The notes under the pieces were generated by a model. The model saw nothing but the letters and a program-made list of their open reading frames with translations, ran no database searches and was not told where the DNA came from. From Actinoallomurus soli (GTDB lineage: Bacteria > Actinomycetota > Actinomycetes > Streptosporangiales > Streptosporangiaceae), in NCBI RefSeq assembly GCF_024055715.1, contig NZ_JAMXMV010000012.1:62001-126000 (forward strand): a stretch of 64,000 nt of DNA, given 5' to 3'. Both the position numbers and the translations under genes were made by a program. The stretch's first letter is position 1. Every line of letters begins with the position of its first letter. Below, one piece after another: positions 23,920-32,292 of this stretch.

Positions 23920-24771
23920 ATGACCCACGTCCCCGCCGATCCCCGCAGACCGAGCGCGCCCCCGCCCGACCCCGACTCCGACCGTCGTGCCGACCTCACC
24001 GGACGCCCCGGCCCCGGCCGCCGCGAGGTGCTCAGGCGTGCCGCCGCCGTCGCGGGCGGCGCCGTCCTCCTCGGCGCCACCGACCTCACCCGCCCGCGCT
24101 CCGCGCGCGCCGTCACCGCGCCGCACGTCTACACGCGCGCCGAGTGGGGCGCGCGGCCGCCGACCTCACCCGCCACGATCATCAAGGCGCCCGATCACCT
24201 GATCGTGCACCACATGGCCTTCCCGAACTCCACCGACTACTCGCTCGCCCATGCCTTCCAGCTGTCCCGCGACTGCCAGAACCTCCACATGGACACCAAC
24301 GGCTGGAGCGACACCGGGCAGCAGCTCACCATCAGCCGCGGCGGCTACGTGATGGAGGGCCGCAACCGCTCCATCGAGGCCATCGGCAAGGGCGCGAACG
24401 TCATGGGCGCCCAGTGCGCGAACGAGAACGGCCACACCCTCGGCATCGAGAACGAGGGCACCTACATCACCGAGCTCCCGCCGGCCGCCCTGTGGAACTC
24501 GCTCGTCCAGACCCTCGCGTGGCTGTGCGACATCTACGGGCTCTCACCGTCCACCGCCATCGTCGGCCACCGCGACTACAACTCCACCACGCAGTGCCCC
24601 GGCGACGCGCTGTACGCCCAGCTGCCCCGGCTCCGTTCACAGGTCGCCGGCGCCCTCGGACTGGCGTCCGCCGCGCGCGCCGAGGCGTCCGTTCCGCGGT
24701 CCGGCCTGCCCGCACCGCGGACCCTCGGCGACCACGGCCCCGCCGTGGGCGCCGCCGAGCGCCGTCCCTGA
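23920..24771 (+). CDS. Tat-exported N-acetylmuramoyl-L-alanine amidase (PGRP-type)
   Basis: A 283-aa secreted amidase. A long N-region with R-R-E-V-L-R-R followed by a hydrophobic stretch (about residues 36-55) and A-R-A is a twin-arginine signal. The mature part starts V-Y-T-R-A-E-W-G-A-R-P, the standard PGRP opening, and has zinc ligands in V-H-H-M, G-H-R-D-Y and Q-C-P-G-D. It would cut the bond between muramic acid and the stem peptide. GGAAGGA precedes the ATG. The lysozyme gene follows on the same strand, so the two make a wall-lytic pair placed between dapE and dapD. Confidence 0.9.
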   Translation: MTHVPADPRRPSAPPPDPDSDRRADLTGRPGPGRREVLRRAAAVAGGAVLLGATDLTRPRSARAVTAPHVYTRAEWGARPPTSPATIIKAPDHLIVHHMAFPNSTDYSLAHAFQLSRDCQNLHMDTNGWSDTGQQLTISRGGYVMEGRNRSIEAIGKGANVMGAQCANENGHTLGIENEGTYITELPPAALWNSLVQTLAWLCDIYGLSPSTAIVGHRDYNSTTQCPGDALYAQLPRLRSQVAGALGLASAARAEASVPRSGLPAPRTLGDHGPAVGAAERRP

Positions 24772-24911
24772 CGGCCGGGCCCCTCCCCCTGCCCCTTCGC
24801 GGGGCACCGCCCGCCACCTCTGACGGCCGGGCCCTCCGTCCCCGGCCTCCCGAGTCCACCCGCCCGCACGGCAGTTCCGCCCCCGCCACTCCCGATCCCC
24901 AGGAGGAAACC

Positions 24912-25742
24912 GTGGCCCCGTCCCCCCGTAACCGCATCGCCCGCAGGCTGACGACGGCGTTCGCCGCGCTCGCCGTCGCCGGAGGAGTCCTCGCCGCCGC
25001 GCCCGCGGCCGGCGCGTCACCGAACCCGATCACCCACCCCGACAAGGACCACGCCGGCTCGGGCCTGGCCGCCCGGAGCACCTCCGACGGCACCGTCAGC
25101 CCGATGGTGGCCGGGCTTCCCGGCCTCGACGTCTCCAGCCACCAGGGCAACGTCGGCTGGAGCACGGTGAAGAGCAACGGCGCCAAGTTCGCCTACGTCA
25201 AGGCGACCGAGGGCACGTCCTACCAGAACCCCTACTTCTCCCAGCAGTACACCGGGTCCTACAACGTCGGCCTGATCCGCGGCGCGTACCACTTCGCCAC
25301 GCCGAACACCTCGAGCGGCGCGGCGCAGGCCGACTACTTCGCCGCCCACGGCGGCGGCTGGTCCCGCGACAACCAGACGCTGCCCGGCGCGCTCGACATC
25401 GAGTACAACCCGTACGGCGCCACGTGCTACGGCCTGAGCCAGTCCTCGATGAAGAGCTGGATCCACTCCTTCATCAACGAGTACCACACCAAGACCGGCC
25501 GGTGGGCGGTCATCTACACGACCCTCGACTGGTGGACCCAGTGCACCGGCAACAACGACGCGACCTTCGCGACGAACAGCCCGCTGTGGATCGCGCGGTA
25601 CTCCAGCTCGGCGGGCACCCTGCCGTACGGCTGGAGCTTCTACACCTTCTGGCAGTACGCCGACAGCGGCACGTTCCCGGGTGACCAGGACACCTTCAAC
25701 GGCGACTCGACGCGCCTGCTCGCCCTCGCCAACAACACCTGA
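24912..25742 (+). CDS. Secreted GH25 lysozyme (muramidase)
   Basis: A 276-aa secreted hydrolase. The first 37 residues are a Sec signal ending near A-A-G-A-S. After a short linker the GH25 domain opens with G-L-D-V-S-S-H-Q-G (catalytic-site Asp) and has A-Y-V-K-A-T-E-G-T-S and the catalytic D-I-E-Y-N-P near residue 160. W-Q-Y-A-D-S-G closes the barrel. It is a Chalaropsis-type enzyme cleaving the MurNAc-GlcNAc bond. A full AGGAGG lies at 24901-24906 before the GTG start, suggesting strong translation. A 15-bp hairpin follows the stop. Confidence 0.93.
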   Translation: MAPSPRNRIARRLTTAFAALAVAGGVLAAAPAAGASPNPITHPDKDHAGSGLAARSTSDGTVSPMVAGLPGLDVSSHQGNVGWSTVKSNGAKFAYVKATEGTSYQNPYFSQQYTGSYNVGLIRGAYHFATPNTSSGAAQADYFAAHGGGWSRDNQTLPGALDIEYNPYGATCYGLSQSSMKSWIHSFINEYHTKTGRWAVIYTTLDWWTQCTGNNDATFATNSPLWIARYSSSAGTLPYGWSFYTFWQYADSGTFPGDQDTFNGDSTRLLALANNT

Positions 25743-25754
25743 TCATCGATGAGC

Positions 25755-25788
25755 CGAGGTGCCGGGGCGGTCCCGCCCCGGCACCTCG
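25755..25788. terminator. 15-bp hairpin between lysozyme and dapD
   Basis: CGAGGTGCCGGGGCG (25755-25769) pairs perfectly with 25774-25788 around a 4-base loop. It lies in the 61-base gap between convergent stop codons, so it can end transcription from both sides. Confidence 0.85.
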
Positions 25789-25803
25789 CGCGTGCGAAGG
25801 ACG

Positions 25804-26640
25804 TCAGGCGCTCAGGCCGTGGTCGCGCAGGACGTCGTTGAGCTGGCTCTTGTCGTGCCGGACGCCCGGCTCGAGGCGCTTGATGACCAGGACGGCGGGC
25901 ATCCCGAACGTGCCGCCGGGGAACTCCTTCAGCCGCGTGCCGCCGACGGCGACGCACCAGTCGGGGATGCGGCCCCGGCCGAGCTGCTCGCCGGTCTCCA
26001 CGTCGATGACCGGCATCGAGGCCGACAGGTTCGTCCCGGAGCCGACGACCGCCCCCTTGCCCACCCGGGCCCCCTCGACGATCATCGAGCGGCTGCCGAT
26101 CATGGCCTCGTCCTCGATGATGACGGGCTTGGCGTTCGGCGGCTCCAGCACGCCGCCGATGCCCACGCCGCCGGACAGGTGGACGTTCTTGCCGATCTGC
26201 GCACAGGAGCCGACCGTCGCCCAGGTGTCGACCATCGTGCCGGAGTCGACGTACGCGCCGATGTTCGTGAACGACGGCATCAGGACCACGCCCGGCGCGA
26301 GGTAGGACCCCCAGCGGGCGATGGCGCCGGGCACCACGCGCACCCCGTCCAGACGGGTCTTCAGCGGAATCCGGTCGTGGTAGTGGAAGTCGCCCACCTG
26401 CGCGCGGCTCATGCCCAGCACCTTGAAGCTCAGCAGGATCGCCCGCTTGGCACGCTCGTCGACGATCACCTCGTCGGTGGACTCGTCGACGAACGCCACG
26501 CGCGCCTGCCCGGCGTCGATCAGGTCGACCGCGCCGACGATGGCGGATCGGGCGTCGGTGTCCTCGGGGCTCAGGTCGGCCCGGCGCTCCCACAGCTCAT
26601 CGATGGCGCTTGAGATCGGGCTGGTGAACGTGTCGGTCAT
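25804..26640 (-). CDS. dapD: Tetrahydrodipicolinate N-succinyltransferase
   Basis: A 278-aa acyltransferase that succinylates tetrahydrodipicolinate in the DAP/lysine pathway. The centre is a left-handed beta helix built from hexapeptide repeats, for example V-G-S-C-A-Q-I-G-K-N-V-H-L-S-G-G-V and V-G-K-G-A-V-V-G-S-G-T-N. The C-terminal P-D-W-C-V-A-V-G-G-T-R-L-K and G-M-P-A-V-L-V-I-K are typical of the actinobacterial DapD group. It is divergent from the lysozyme-like membrane protein at 26706 and separated from dapE by two wall-hydrolase genes. Confidence 0.94.
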   Translation of the reverse strand: MTDTFTSPISSAIDELWERRADLSPEDTDARSAIVGAVDLIDAGQARVAFVDESTDEVIVDERAKRAILLSFKVLGMSRAQVGDFHYHDRIPLKTRLDGVRVVPGAIARWGSYLAPGVVLMPSFTNIGAYVDSGTMVDTWATVGSCAQIGKNVHLSGGVGIGGVLEPPNAKPVIIEDEAMIGSRSMIVEGARVGKGAVVGSGTNLSASMPVIDVETGEQLGRGRIPDWCVAVGGTRLKEFPGGTFGMPAVLVIKRLEPGVRHDKSQLNDVLRDHGLSA

Positions 26641-26705
26641 GCCCGTGAGAATAGCGGCGGCGCCGTCGGCGGATGTCCGGCAGGGCGTAAGGAACGGGTA
26701 CCTTC

Positions 26706-27536
26706 GTGCCCGTGAGTCGGACGAGTGGAAGGCGGCTACGGCTCGCCATCATCGCGTTGGTCACCACGATGGTCATCGTCGGTGGCGGTGTCGCGCTGTA
26801 CGTCCACTTCCGCCCGTATCTCCACGGCACCAACTGCGAGGCCCGTACGAACACCGGAGTCATGCCGCTCGACCTCGACCAGGCCGCCAACGCCGCCACG
26901 ATCGCCGCCGTCGCCCTGCGCAAGAAACTCCCCGAACAGGCCGTCGTCATCGCGTACGCGACGGCGCTGCAGGAGTCGCACCTGCGGAACCTGGAGAGCG
27001 GCGACCGCGACTCCGTCGGTCTCTTCCAACAGCGCCCGTCGCAGGGTTGGGGTACGTCCACCCAGCTCAAGGACCCGGTCTACGCCGCGAACCGGTTCTT
27101 CAGCGCACTCGTCAAGGTCAAGGACTACACCGGGCTGCCCGTGCACGACGCGGCCCAGAAGGTCCAGCGCAGCGCGGACGGCAAGGCGTACGCCCGGCAC
27201 GAGGACGACGCCCGGATCATGGCCGCGGCCTACACCGGGCGCGCGCCCGGGGCCGTACGCTGCTGGTACCCGCCGAACAAGCGGAAGAAGCAGGACCAGG
27301 CCCGGCAGGCCCTCGGCGAGCTAAGCAAGACGCTCAAGCGCAAGGACACCGGCGACGGCATCACCGCGCCCAGCACCCGCAGCGGGTGGACGATCGCGAC
27401 CTGGATGGTCGCGCACGCCCAGCCGTACGGCATCCACGAGGTCCGCTACGCCGGCCGGCGCTGGCGGGCGGCGCAGGGCCACGACGGCTGGACCAAGGAC
27501 AGTGAGGCTCCCTCGGACCGAGTCCTGATCAGCTGA
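26706..27536 (+). CDS. Membrane-anchored lysozyme-like (transglycosylase-fold) protein
   Basis: A 276-aa protein with one N-terminal membrane helix (about residues 10-32) and an extracellular domain. The key segment A-L-Q-E-S-H-L-R-N-L followed by D-S-V-G-L-F-Q-Q-R-P-S-Q-G-W-G places a candidate catalytic Glu before a G-L-F-Q-Q-R-P motif, as in lysozyme-like actinomycete proteins that are often misnamed 'heavy metal transporter'. A muralytic role is inferred from this pattern and from neighbouring wall genes. GTG codons at 26706 and 26712 are both possible starts. Confidence 0.65.
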   Translation: MPVSRTSGRRLRLAIIALVTTMVIVGGGVALYVHFRPYLHGTNCEARTNTGVMPLDLDQAANAATIAAVALRKKLPEQAVVIAYATALQESHLRNLESGDRDSVGLFQQRPSQGWGTSTQLKDPVYAANRFFSALVKVKDYTGLPVHDAAQKVQRSADGKAYARHEDDARIMAAAYTGRAPGAVRCWYPPNKRKKQDQARQALGELSKTLKRKDTGDGITAPSTRSGWTIATWMVAHAQPYGIHEVRYAGRRWRAAQGHDGWTKDSEAPSDRVLIS

Positions 27537-27557
27537 GCCCGGCGGCGCGGCCCGCCC

Positions 27558-27839
27558 TCATCCGCGCCAGGCCGCGATGACGTCCCCGCCGTGCCTGTTC
27601 GTGGCGGACGCGGAGGATGCCCAGGTACAGCCGCAGGTTGGTGTCCGCCACCCGGTACAGGGCCGTGCCGGGCACCGCCGACAGGGGCTCGTGGACGGCC
27701 AGGATCTACTTCTCCCACCGTGAGCCGGCGCAGCGACGGGGACAGCGCCTCCGACGGCAGCGCACCGGCCCTGTGCCCGCAGGAGGATGTCCGCGTGCGT
27801 ACGGTCCCCTGCTCCGACCGCATCCAGCACGCGGCGAGA
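27558..27839 (-). pseudogene. Remnant of AAA-type ATPase C-terminus (DUF234-like), frameshifted
   Basis: Joined across three frames the minus strand gives A-G-D-R-T-H-A-D-I-L-L-R-A-Q, then A-L-P-S-E-A-L-S-P-S-L-R-R-L-T-V-G-E, then V-P-G-T-A-L-Y-R-V-A-D-T-N-L-R-L-Y-L, and ends V-I-A-A-W-R-G and a stop at 27558. This order resembles the C-terminal winged-helix and 'YR(V/I)AD..LRF' region of P-loop ATPases with a DUF234 tail. No Walker motifs remain, so only the last ~100 codons survive. The family call is by recall and tentative; the frame changes are seen directly. Confidence 0.4.
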
Positions 27840-28577
27840 TGCGCCCAGCGAGTTCGTCATCTATCTCGGCCACGAGTGACTCAGTGATGCGGGCGCGGGC
27901 CGCGCCGACGATACATCGGCGGATAGGAGGAGGGCACGGCGGACAACGGCCACGGCCTTCTCGAGGTTTCCGTCCTCTATGTAGGCATCAGCGAGCCATG
28001 TTAGATAAAGGGCTTTGTCCCGCGCATGGGCATCGTCGTACCGGGCGAGAGCTCCTGAGAGCACAGGGATCGCACGGCTTGGCCGCCGGCCCGCGTTGAC
28101 CTTCTGATAGGCCAGAAACGCCAGTGCGTTCGCGATCAAGGAGGTATCGCCAGCGTCTGTGGCCGCGATGAGGCTGTCTTGGAACAGCTTGCGTGCAGAT
28201 GCCTGCCATCCCGCATCGAAGGCGGCCCATCCGTCTGTTGCGCCTGTTCAGCGACGATTGCCATGAGGGAACGTCCGGTCGCGTCGGTGTAACCGGCTTC
28301 GTCGACTAATGCGACAGTCGCCTTCAATTCGGCCGCGTAGTGCGCCTACGAACTGTCTACGGTTCACATCTTCCTCGAATAGCTCATCCTCGCTGAGCCC
28401 GAACGCACGGGCATACAGCATCCGATATCGCTCGGAGATGCCGACGGTCCCTCGTTCCCACCGTTTCACGTACGAAAGCAGCGTCTCGTGACTTGGGAGA
28501 TCACTTCGGTCATCACCTGCTGCGCGTGCGAGCCGGCGTGCCATCTCGGGTTTGTCCCAGCCACGCTTCTTCCGCAT
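27832..28577 (-). pseudogene. Broken XRE regulator with TPR domain
   Basis: Reading from ATG 28577 (AGGTGG in front), the N-terminus is an intact helix-turn-helix: M-R-K-K-R-G-W-D-K-P-E-M-A-R-R-L and Y-V-K-R-W-E-R-G-T-V-G-I-S-E-R-Y-R-M-L, ending V-N-R-R-Q-F. The frame then changes to V-A-L-V-D-E-A-G-Y-T-D-A-T-G-R, changes again near 28240 to W-A-A-F-D-A-G-W-Q-A-S-A-R, continues as TPR-like helices (A-L-Y-L-T-W-L-A-D-A-Y-I-E-D-G), and shifts a third time near 27885 to R-A-R-I-T-E-S-L-V-A-E-I. The segment between RRQF and the TPR part is far shorter than in intact ~400-aa relatives, so there is also an internal deletion. Confidence 0.7.
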
Positions 28578-28582
28578 CCACC

Positions 28583-28796
28583 TGGATGCGGGTAGCCCAC
28601 ACCTTACGCACGGCGGCCATCGTGTTGCCTGCGCCTGCGCCGGGGCTACGACGTCGTCTGGGCCTGGTGGCTCCGAGGCGGGAACTTCGTCGACCTGACC
28701 GTGGCCTGCTGCCCCGATCGCGACGGCGACGGACACTGCCCCCTCGGCCGTACCGACCGGCGGCCGGACGCGGTATCTCGTCACCGTGATCCCTGA
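28583..28796 (+). pseudogene. Small orphan frame with one probable frameshift
   Basis: ATG 28583 reads M-R-V-A-H-T-L-R-T-A-A-I-V. A second frame from about 28626 to the stop at 28794-28796 reads G-Y-D-V-V-W-A-W-W-L-R-G-G-N-F-V-D-L-T-V and C-C-P-D-R-D-G-D-G-H-C-P-L-G. The latter looks like real protein because of its aromatic pattern and paired Cys, but it lacks its own start. I do not recognise the family. The gene is divergent from the broken XRE regulator and may have decayed with it. Confidence 0.35.
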
Positions 28797-28984
28797 TGAA
28801 TCCTGCTGTTGGAACGCAGTGTTCGCCAGAAGGAAGGGGTGCCTGGGGACAGGAACCTTGCCGCCGCCGGTGACGGGGCGGATCCGGCATTACGGGCGTC
28901 GGCCGGCCACACCGGCGGCACAGAGAGAACGGCGACGGCCCAGTCGGTGCCTCCGCGGACCTGTCGTGACACGACGGCTCAGGG

Positions 28985-29971
28985 TCACCGACGGGAGGCG
29001 GCGCCGGAGTCAGCACTGCGGCGGGCGGTGAGGGTGGCGAGGTAGAGGGCGAGCAGGACTATCGCGCAGCCGCCGAGTTGTACGACCGTGGGACGTTCGC
29101 CGAGGATGACGGCCCCGAGGAGGACCGAGCCCACCGGCTGCAGCAGCAGGAGCGCCGCGCCGACCGAGGCGGCCAGGCGGGGCAGGGCGCTGGCGATGAG
29201 CAGGTAGCTCGCCACCTGCCCGGTCAGGGCGATGGCGGCCAGCCAGCCGAACGCCGCCCAGCCCGGCAGCAGGTCCAGCCCGTGCCAGAACGGGCCGACG
29301 ACCAGCGCGACGACGCCCGAGGCGGCCGCCGACTCGGTGACGGGCACCACGATGTGGTCGTCGTCGCTCGCCTGGCGCAGGAGGAAGAGGAAGCCCGCGT
29401 AGCAGAGCGCCGCGGCCGCGGCGAAGACCGCGCCCTGCGCCGGGTTCTTCCCGGAGCCGCCGCCGACGACCCCGCCGGCCAGGGCGACCCCGGCGAGCAT
29501 GACGGGCACCACCGCGGCGAACGCGACGGTCGGGCGCTCCCGTAGGAAGATCCATCCGAGGAGAGGGACCAGGACGACCTGGGCGTTGACGATGACGGTC
29601 GCGATTCCGGCGCCGCTGCCGGCGATCGCCTGGTTCCACAGCAGGATGTCGCCCGCGAGGAGCACGCCCGCCGCGTAGGCCCTCCACCGGGAGTGCGGCG
29701 GGCGGACCGGCGCGGTCCGTGCCTCGGAGAGCGCCATCGGGATGAGGAACGGCATCGAGAGGAGGCTGCGGAATAAGGTCACCGTTCCGGTCGAGACGTG
29801 TGTGAGCGGCACGAAGACCGAGGACAGGGCGACGCAGACGGCGCCGGCCAGCATGACCGGCACCGGCATGCGCTCGGCGGCCCTCTTGAGGAGGCCGCCG
29901 AGCGACCGCGATCGGGATGGCGGGGTGTCAACGGGATGCGAGGTCGTGAGGTCATCGCGCCGGTCGAGCAT
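28985..29971 (-). CDS. EamA/DMT-family transporter
   Basis: A 328-aa membrane protein with ten predicted segments in two EamA repeats. The first repeat starts P-V-P-V-M-L-A-G-A-V-C-V-A-L-S and ends before L-G-W-I-F-L-R-E-R-P. The second ends with L-G-A-V-I-L-G-E-R-P, the repeated E-R-P motif being diagnostic. It likely exports amino acids or other metabolites (RhaT/YdcZ-like breadth), with no specific substrate visible. Before its start lie about 215 bases without a gene, the probable promoter region. Confidence 0.85.
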   Translation of the reverse strand: MLDRRDDLTTSHPVDTPPSRSRSLGGLLKRAAERMPVPVMLAGAVCVALSSVFVPLTHVSTGTVTLFRSLLSMPFLIPMALSEARTAPVRPPHSRWRAYAAGVLLAGDILLWNQAIAGSGAGIATVIVNAQVVLVPLLGWIFLRERPTVAFAAVVPVMLAGVALAGGVVGGGSGKNPAQGAVFAAAAALCYAGFLFLLRQASDDDHIVVPVTESAAASGVVALVVGPFWHGLDLLPGWAAFGWLAAIALTGQVASYLLIASALPRLAASVGAALLLLQPVGSVLLGAVILGERPTVVQLGGCAIVLLALYLATLTARRSADSGAASRR

Positions 29972-30185
29972 CTCGGCGTTCCTCCCGTGCTCGGGTTCGT
30001 CCCTGCAGGGACTTGCCCTACCCAGGTCCGGGCGGAGGTACCGAGCTCGCCACCGCGTCAGCGAAACCCGGTCCAGGCCGCTGTGCCGAGAATTTCGGTG
30101 CCCGTGACAGCGAGCATCCTCGGCGCTGATGAGCGTCGGCCTCCTCGAACGTCGCCAGGCCGGTCTCCTGGGCCGCTCGGCTGCG

Positions 30186-31328
30186 TCAGACCCCGAGGCC
30201 GCGGCCGATGATCTCCTTCATGATCTCGGTGGTGCCACCGAAGATCGTCTGGATGCGCGCGTCGAGGTAGGCCTTGGCGATCGGGTACTCGCTCATGTAC
30301 CCGTAGCCGCCGTGCAGCTGCAGGCAGCGGTCGATGACCCGGTTGCACAGCTCGGTGTTCCACCACTTGAGCATCGAGGCCTCCTCGGCGCCCAGGCGGT
30401 CGGCGGCGTGCTCGACGATGCACCGGTCGGTGAAAGAGCGGGCCACCGTGAGCTCGGTCTTCATCTCGGCCAGGGTGAAGCGGTTGTGCTGGAACCGCCC
30501 GATCGGCCGGCCGAACGCCTCACGGGTCTTGCAGTACTCCAGGGTCTGCTCGAAGGCACGCTCCGCGCCCGCCAGCGCGCCGACACCGATCGACACCCGC
30601 TCCCTCGGGAGGTTCTGCATGAGGTAGATGAAGCCCTGGCCCTCCTCGCCGAGGAGGTTGGCCCGGGGCACCCGGACGTCCTCGAAGTACAGCTCGGCCG
30701 TGTCCTGCGCGTGCATGCCCATCTTGTCGAGGTTGCGGCCGCGCTCGAACCCCTTCATCCCGCGCTCGACGACGATCAGGCTGATGCCCTGGTGGCCGGC
30801 GTCCGGGTCGGTCCGCGCGACGACGATGACCAGGTCGGACAGGATGCCGTTGGAGATGAAGGTCTTCTGCCCGTTCAGGACGTAGTCGTCGCCGTCCCGT
30901 ACGGCGGTGGTGCGGATGCCCTGCAGGTCGGAGCCCGCGGCCGGCTCGGTCATGGCGATCGCGGTGATGATCTCACCGGAGCAGTAGCCGGGGAGCCACC
31001 GCTGCTTCTGCTCCTCGGTGGCCAGCCGCCCGAGGTACGCGCCGTTGATGTCGTTGTGCACCGAGAAGCCGGGGCCGTGGATCCCGGCGCGGGACAGCTC
31101 CTCGTTGAGGACGACGTAGTAGCGGTAGTCCGGGTCGCCCCCGCCGCCGTACCGCTCCTCCATGTCGATGCCGAGCAGCCCCTGCCGTCCAGCCGCCAGC
31201 CACACGTCACGGGAGACGACGCCGTCCTTCTCCCACTGCTCGTGGAACGGCGCGATCTCCTTGGCGATGAACGACCGCACCATCTCGCGGAAGGCCTCGT
31301 GCTCGTCGGTGAAGATCTCGCGCCGCAC
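30186..31328 (-). CDS. Acyl-CoA dehydrogenase (long-chain type)
   Basis: A 380-aa flavoenzyme oxidising acyl-CoA thioesters at the alpha-beta bond. FAD and substrate motifs include A-I-A-M-T-E-P-A-A-G-S-D-L-Q-G and K-T-F-I-S-N-G. The C-terminal loop is F-G-G-T-T-E-I-M-K-E, where the usual catalytic Glu position is Gly. As in long-chain and isovaleryl-CoA enzymes the base is probably the Glu in R-A-F-E-Q-T-L-E-Y-C-K-T-R-E-A-F-G. It starts at GTG. An AT-rich palindrome precedes it, and a TetR gene lies upstream on the same strand. Confidence 0.92.
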   Translation of the reverse strand: MRREIFTDEHEAFREMVRSFIAKEIAPFHEQWEKDGVVSRDVWLAAGRQGLLGIDMEERYGGGGDPDYRYYVVLNEELSRAGIHGPGFSVHNDINGAYLGRLATEEQKQRWLPGYCSGEIITAIAMTEPAAGSDLQGIRTTAVRDGDDYVLNGQKTFISNGILSDLVIVVARTDPDAGHQGISLIVVERGMKGFERGRNLDKMGMHAQDTAELYFEDVRVPRANLLGEEGQGFIYLMQNLPRERVSIGVGALAGAERAFEQTLEYCKTREAFGRPIGRFQHNRFTLAEMKTELTVARSFTDRCIVEHAADRLGAEEASMLKWWNTELCNRVIDRCLQLHGGYGYMSEYPIAKAYLDARIQTIFGGTTEIMKEIIGRGLGV

Positions 31329-31359
31329 TGGCGGCCTCCCTCGGCTCGAATCGATCGAC

Positions 31360-31381
31360 CGTTAGTAATTTATCACTTACG
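31360..31381. promoter_or_regulatory. AT-rich imperfect palindrome before acyl-CoA dehydrogenase
   Basis: CGTTAGTAATTTATCACTTA plus CG, 22 bases, with 8 of 11 positions paired across the centre. It lies 31 bases before the dehydrogenase start in otherwise GC-rich DNA. It differs from the GTACGGTGT sites before the TetR gene, so a different regulator (for example a fatty-acid-responsive one) may bind it, or it may hold the promoter -10 region. Confidence 0.4.
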
Positions 31382-31417
31382 CCAGGACGGACAGAATGTG
31401 ATTCGGTCCACTGCCGT

Positions 31418-32161
31418 TCAGGCCGGCCCGGCCTTCTCCCGGCGATCGAGCCAGAGCTGGAGGCCGTCGAGGAGGCGTTCGACCGCGAAGGCGAACCCCT
31501 CCTCCTGCAGACCGTCCGGGTCCATCGCCCGGTTCTCCCGCCACCAGGCGCCGTAGTGCGGGTAGCGGGAGGAGACCTCGTCGATGTACGGCCGCAGCTT
31601 CTCGACCGACTCACCCACGCTCATACCGGGGGCGATCGACCGCTTCCACGCCGCCTCCATCGTCGCCGAGCCGATCACGTGGGACATCAGGAGCGAACTC
31701 GCGTACGCGACATCCAACCCGGAGAAGCCGGCGGCCGTCAGGACCCCCACCATGCGATCGCTCATGCGCATGGCGTTCGGGCCCATCATGGGACGGACGC
31801 CGAACAGCCCGGCGACCCACGGGTGGCGCAGGATCATCGAGCGGAGCCCGTGCGCCAGGGCGGTGGCCGCGGCCCGCCAGTCGGTCGCACCCACCTCGGG
31901 AACCTCGATCTCCCCCATGACCTCGTCCAGGACCAGCTCGAGGAGCTCGTCCTTGGTCGCGACGTACCAGTACGCGGAGGTCGCGCCGGCGGCCAGCCGC
32001 TCGCCGAGACGGCGCATGCTCAGGCCCTCGAGCCCCTTCTCGTCGAGCAACTCGATGGCGGTTCGCACGATCTGCGTGCGGCTCAGCGCCGGCTGGGCGC
32101 CACGGGAGCGCGGCGGCCGCGTCCAGACGGATTGCCCGAGAGGGTCAGCGTTCGACGGCAT
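31418..32161 (-). CDS. TetR-family repressor (TetR_C type)
   Basis: A 247-aa regulator. The DNA-binding head runs L-S-R-T-Q-I-V-R-T-A-I-E-L-L-D-E-K-G-L-E-G-L-S-M and then S-A-Y-W-Y-V-A-T-K-D-E-L-L (about residues 27-74). The remaining 170 residues resemble the TetR_C ligand domain of tetracycline-repressor-like proteins that guard efflux pumps. It is divergent from the DHA2 transporter at 32293, with four shared operator half-sites in between, so it probably represses both itself and the pump until a drug binds. Confidence 0.9.
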   Translation of the reverse strand: MPSNADPLGQSVWTRPPRSRGAQPALSRTQIVRTAIELLDEKGLEGLSMRRLGERLAAGATSAYWYVATKDELLELVLDEVMGEIEVPEVGATDWRAAATALAHGLRSMILRHPWVAGLFGVRPMMGPNAMRMSDRMVGVLTAAGFSGLDVAYASSLLMSHVIGSATMEAAWKRSIAPGMSVGESVEKLRPYIDEVSSRYPHYGAWWRENRAMDPDGLQEEGFAFAVERLLDGLQLWLDRREKAGPA

Positions 32162-32208
32162 TCAACGTCCTTCACCAGGGTGACTTGCCCACCAGCTTAT
32201 CGGCGCTC

Positions 32209-32280
32209 GTACGGTGTTCGAGGAACCTAGTACACCGTACAAGAACGATGGTACGGTGTGCGAGAAATCGCACACCGTAC
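32209..32280. promoter_or_regulatory. Four GTACGGTGT half-sites in two inverted pairs
   Basis: Pair 1: GTACGGTGT at 32209-32217 and its complement at 32232-32240, with 14 bases between. Pair 2: GTACGGTGTGCGA at 32251-32263 and its perfect complement at 32268-32280, with a 4-base centre. Pair 2 ends 12 bases before the pump's ATG. The arrangement fits a TetR operator, the tight pair likely the strong site and the wide pair an auxiliary one nearer the tetR gene. Confidence 0.85.
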
Positions 32281-32292
32281 GAACGGACGGTC

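Noticed and set aside
28796-28873. 25-codon frame starting in the stop of the small orphan frame
   Set aside because: TGATG overlap is suggestive, but the peptide has no similarity and lies in a decayed zone.
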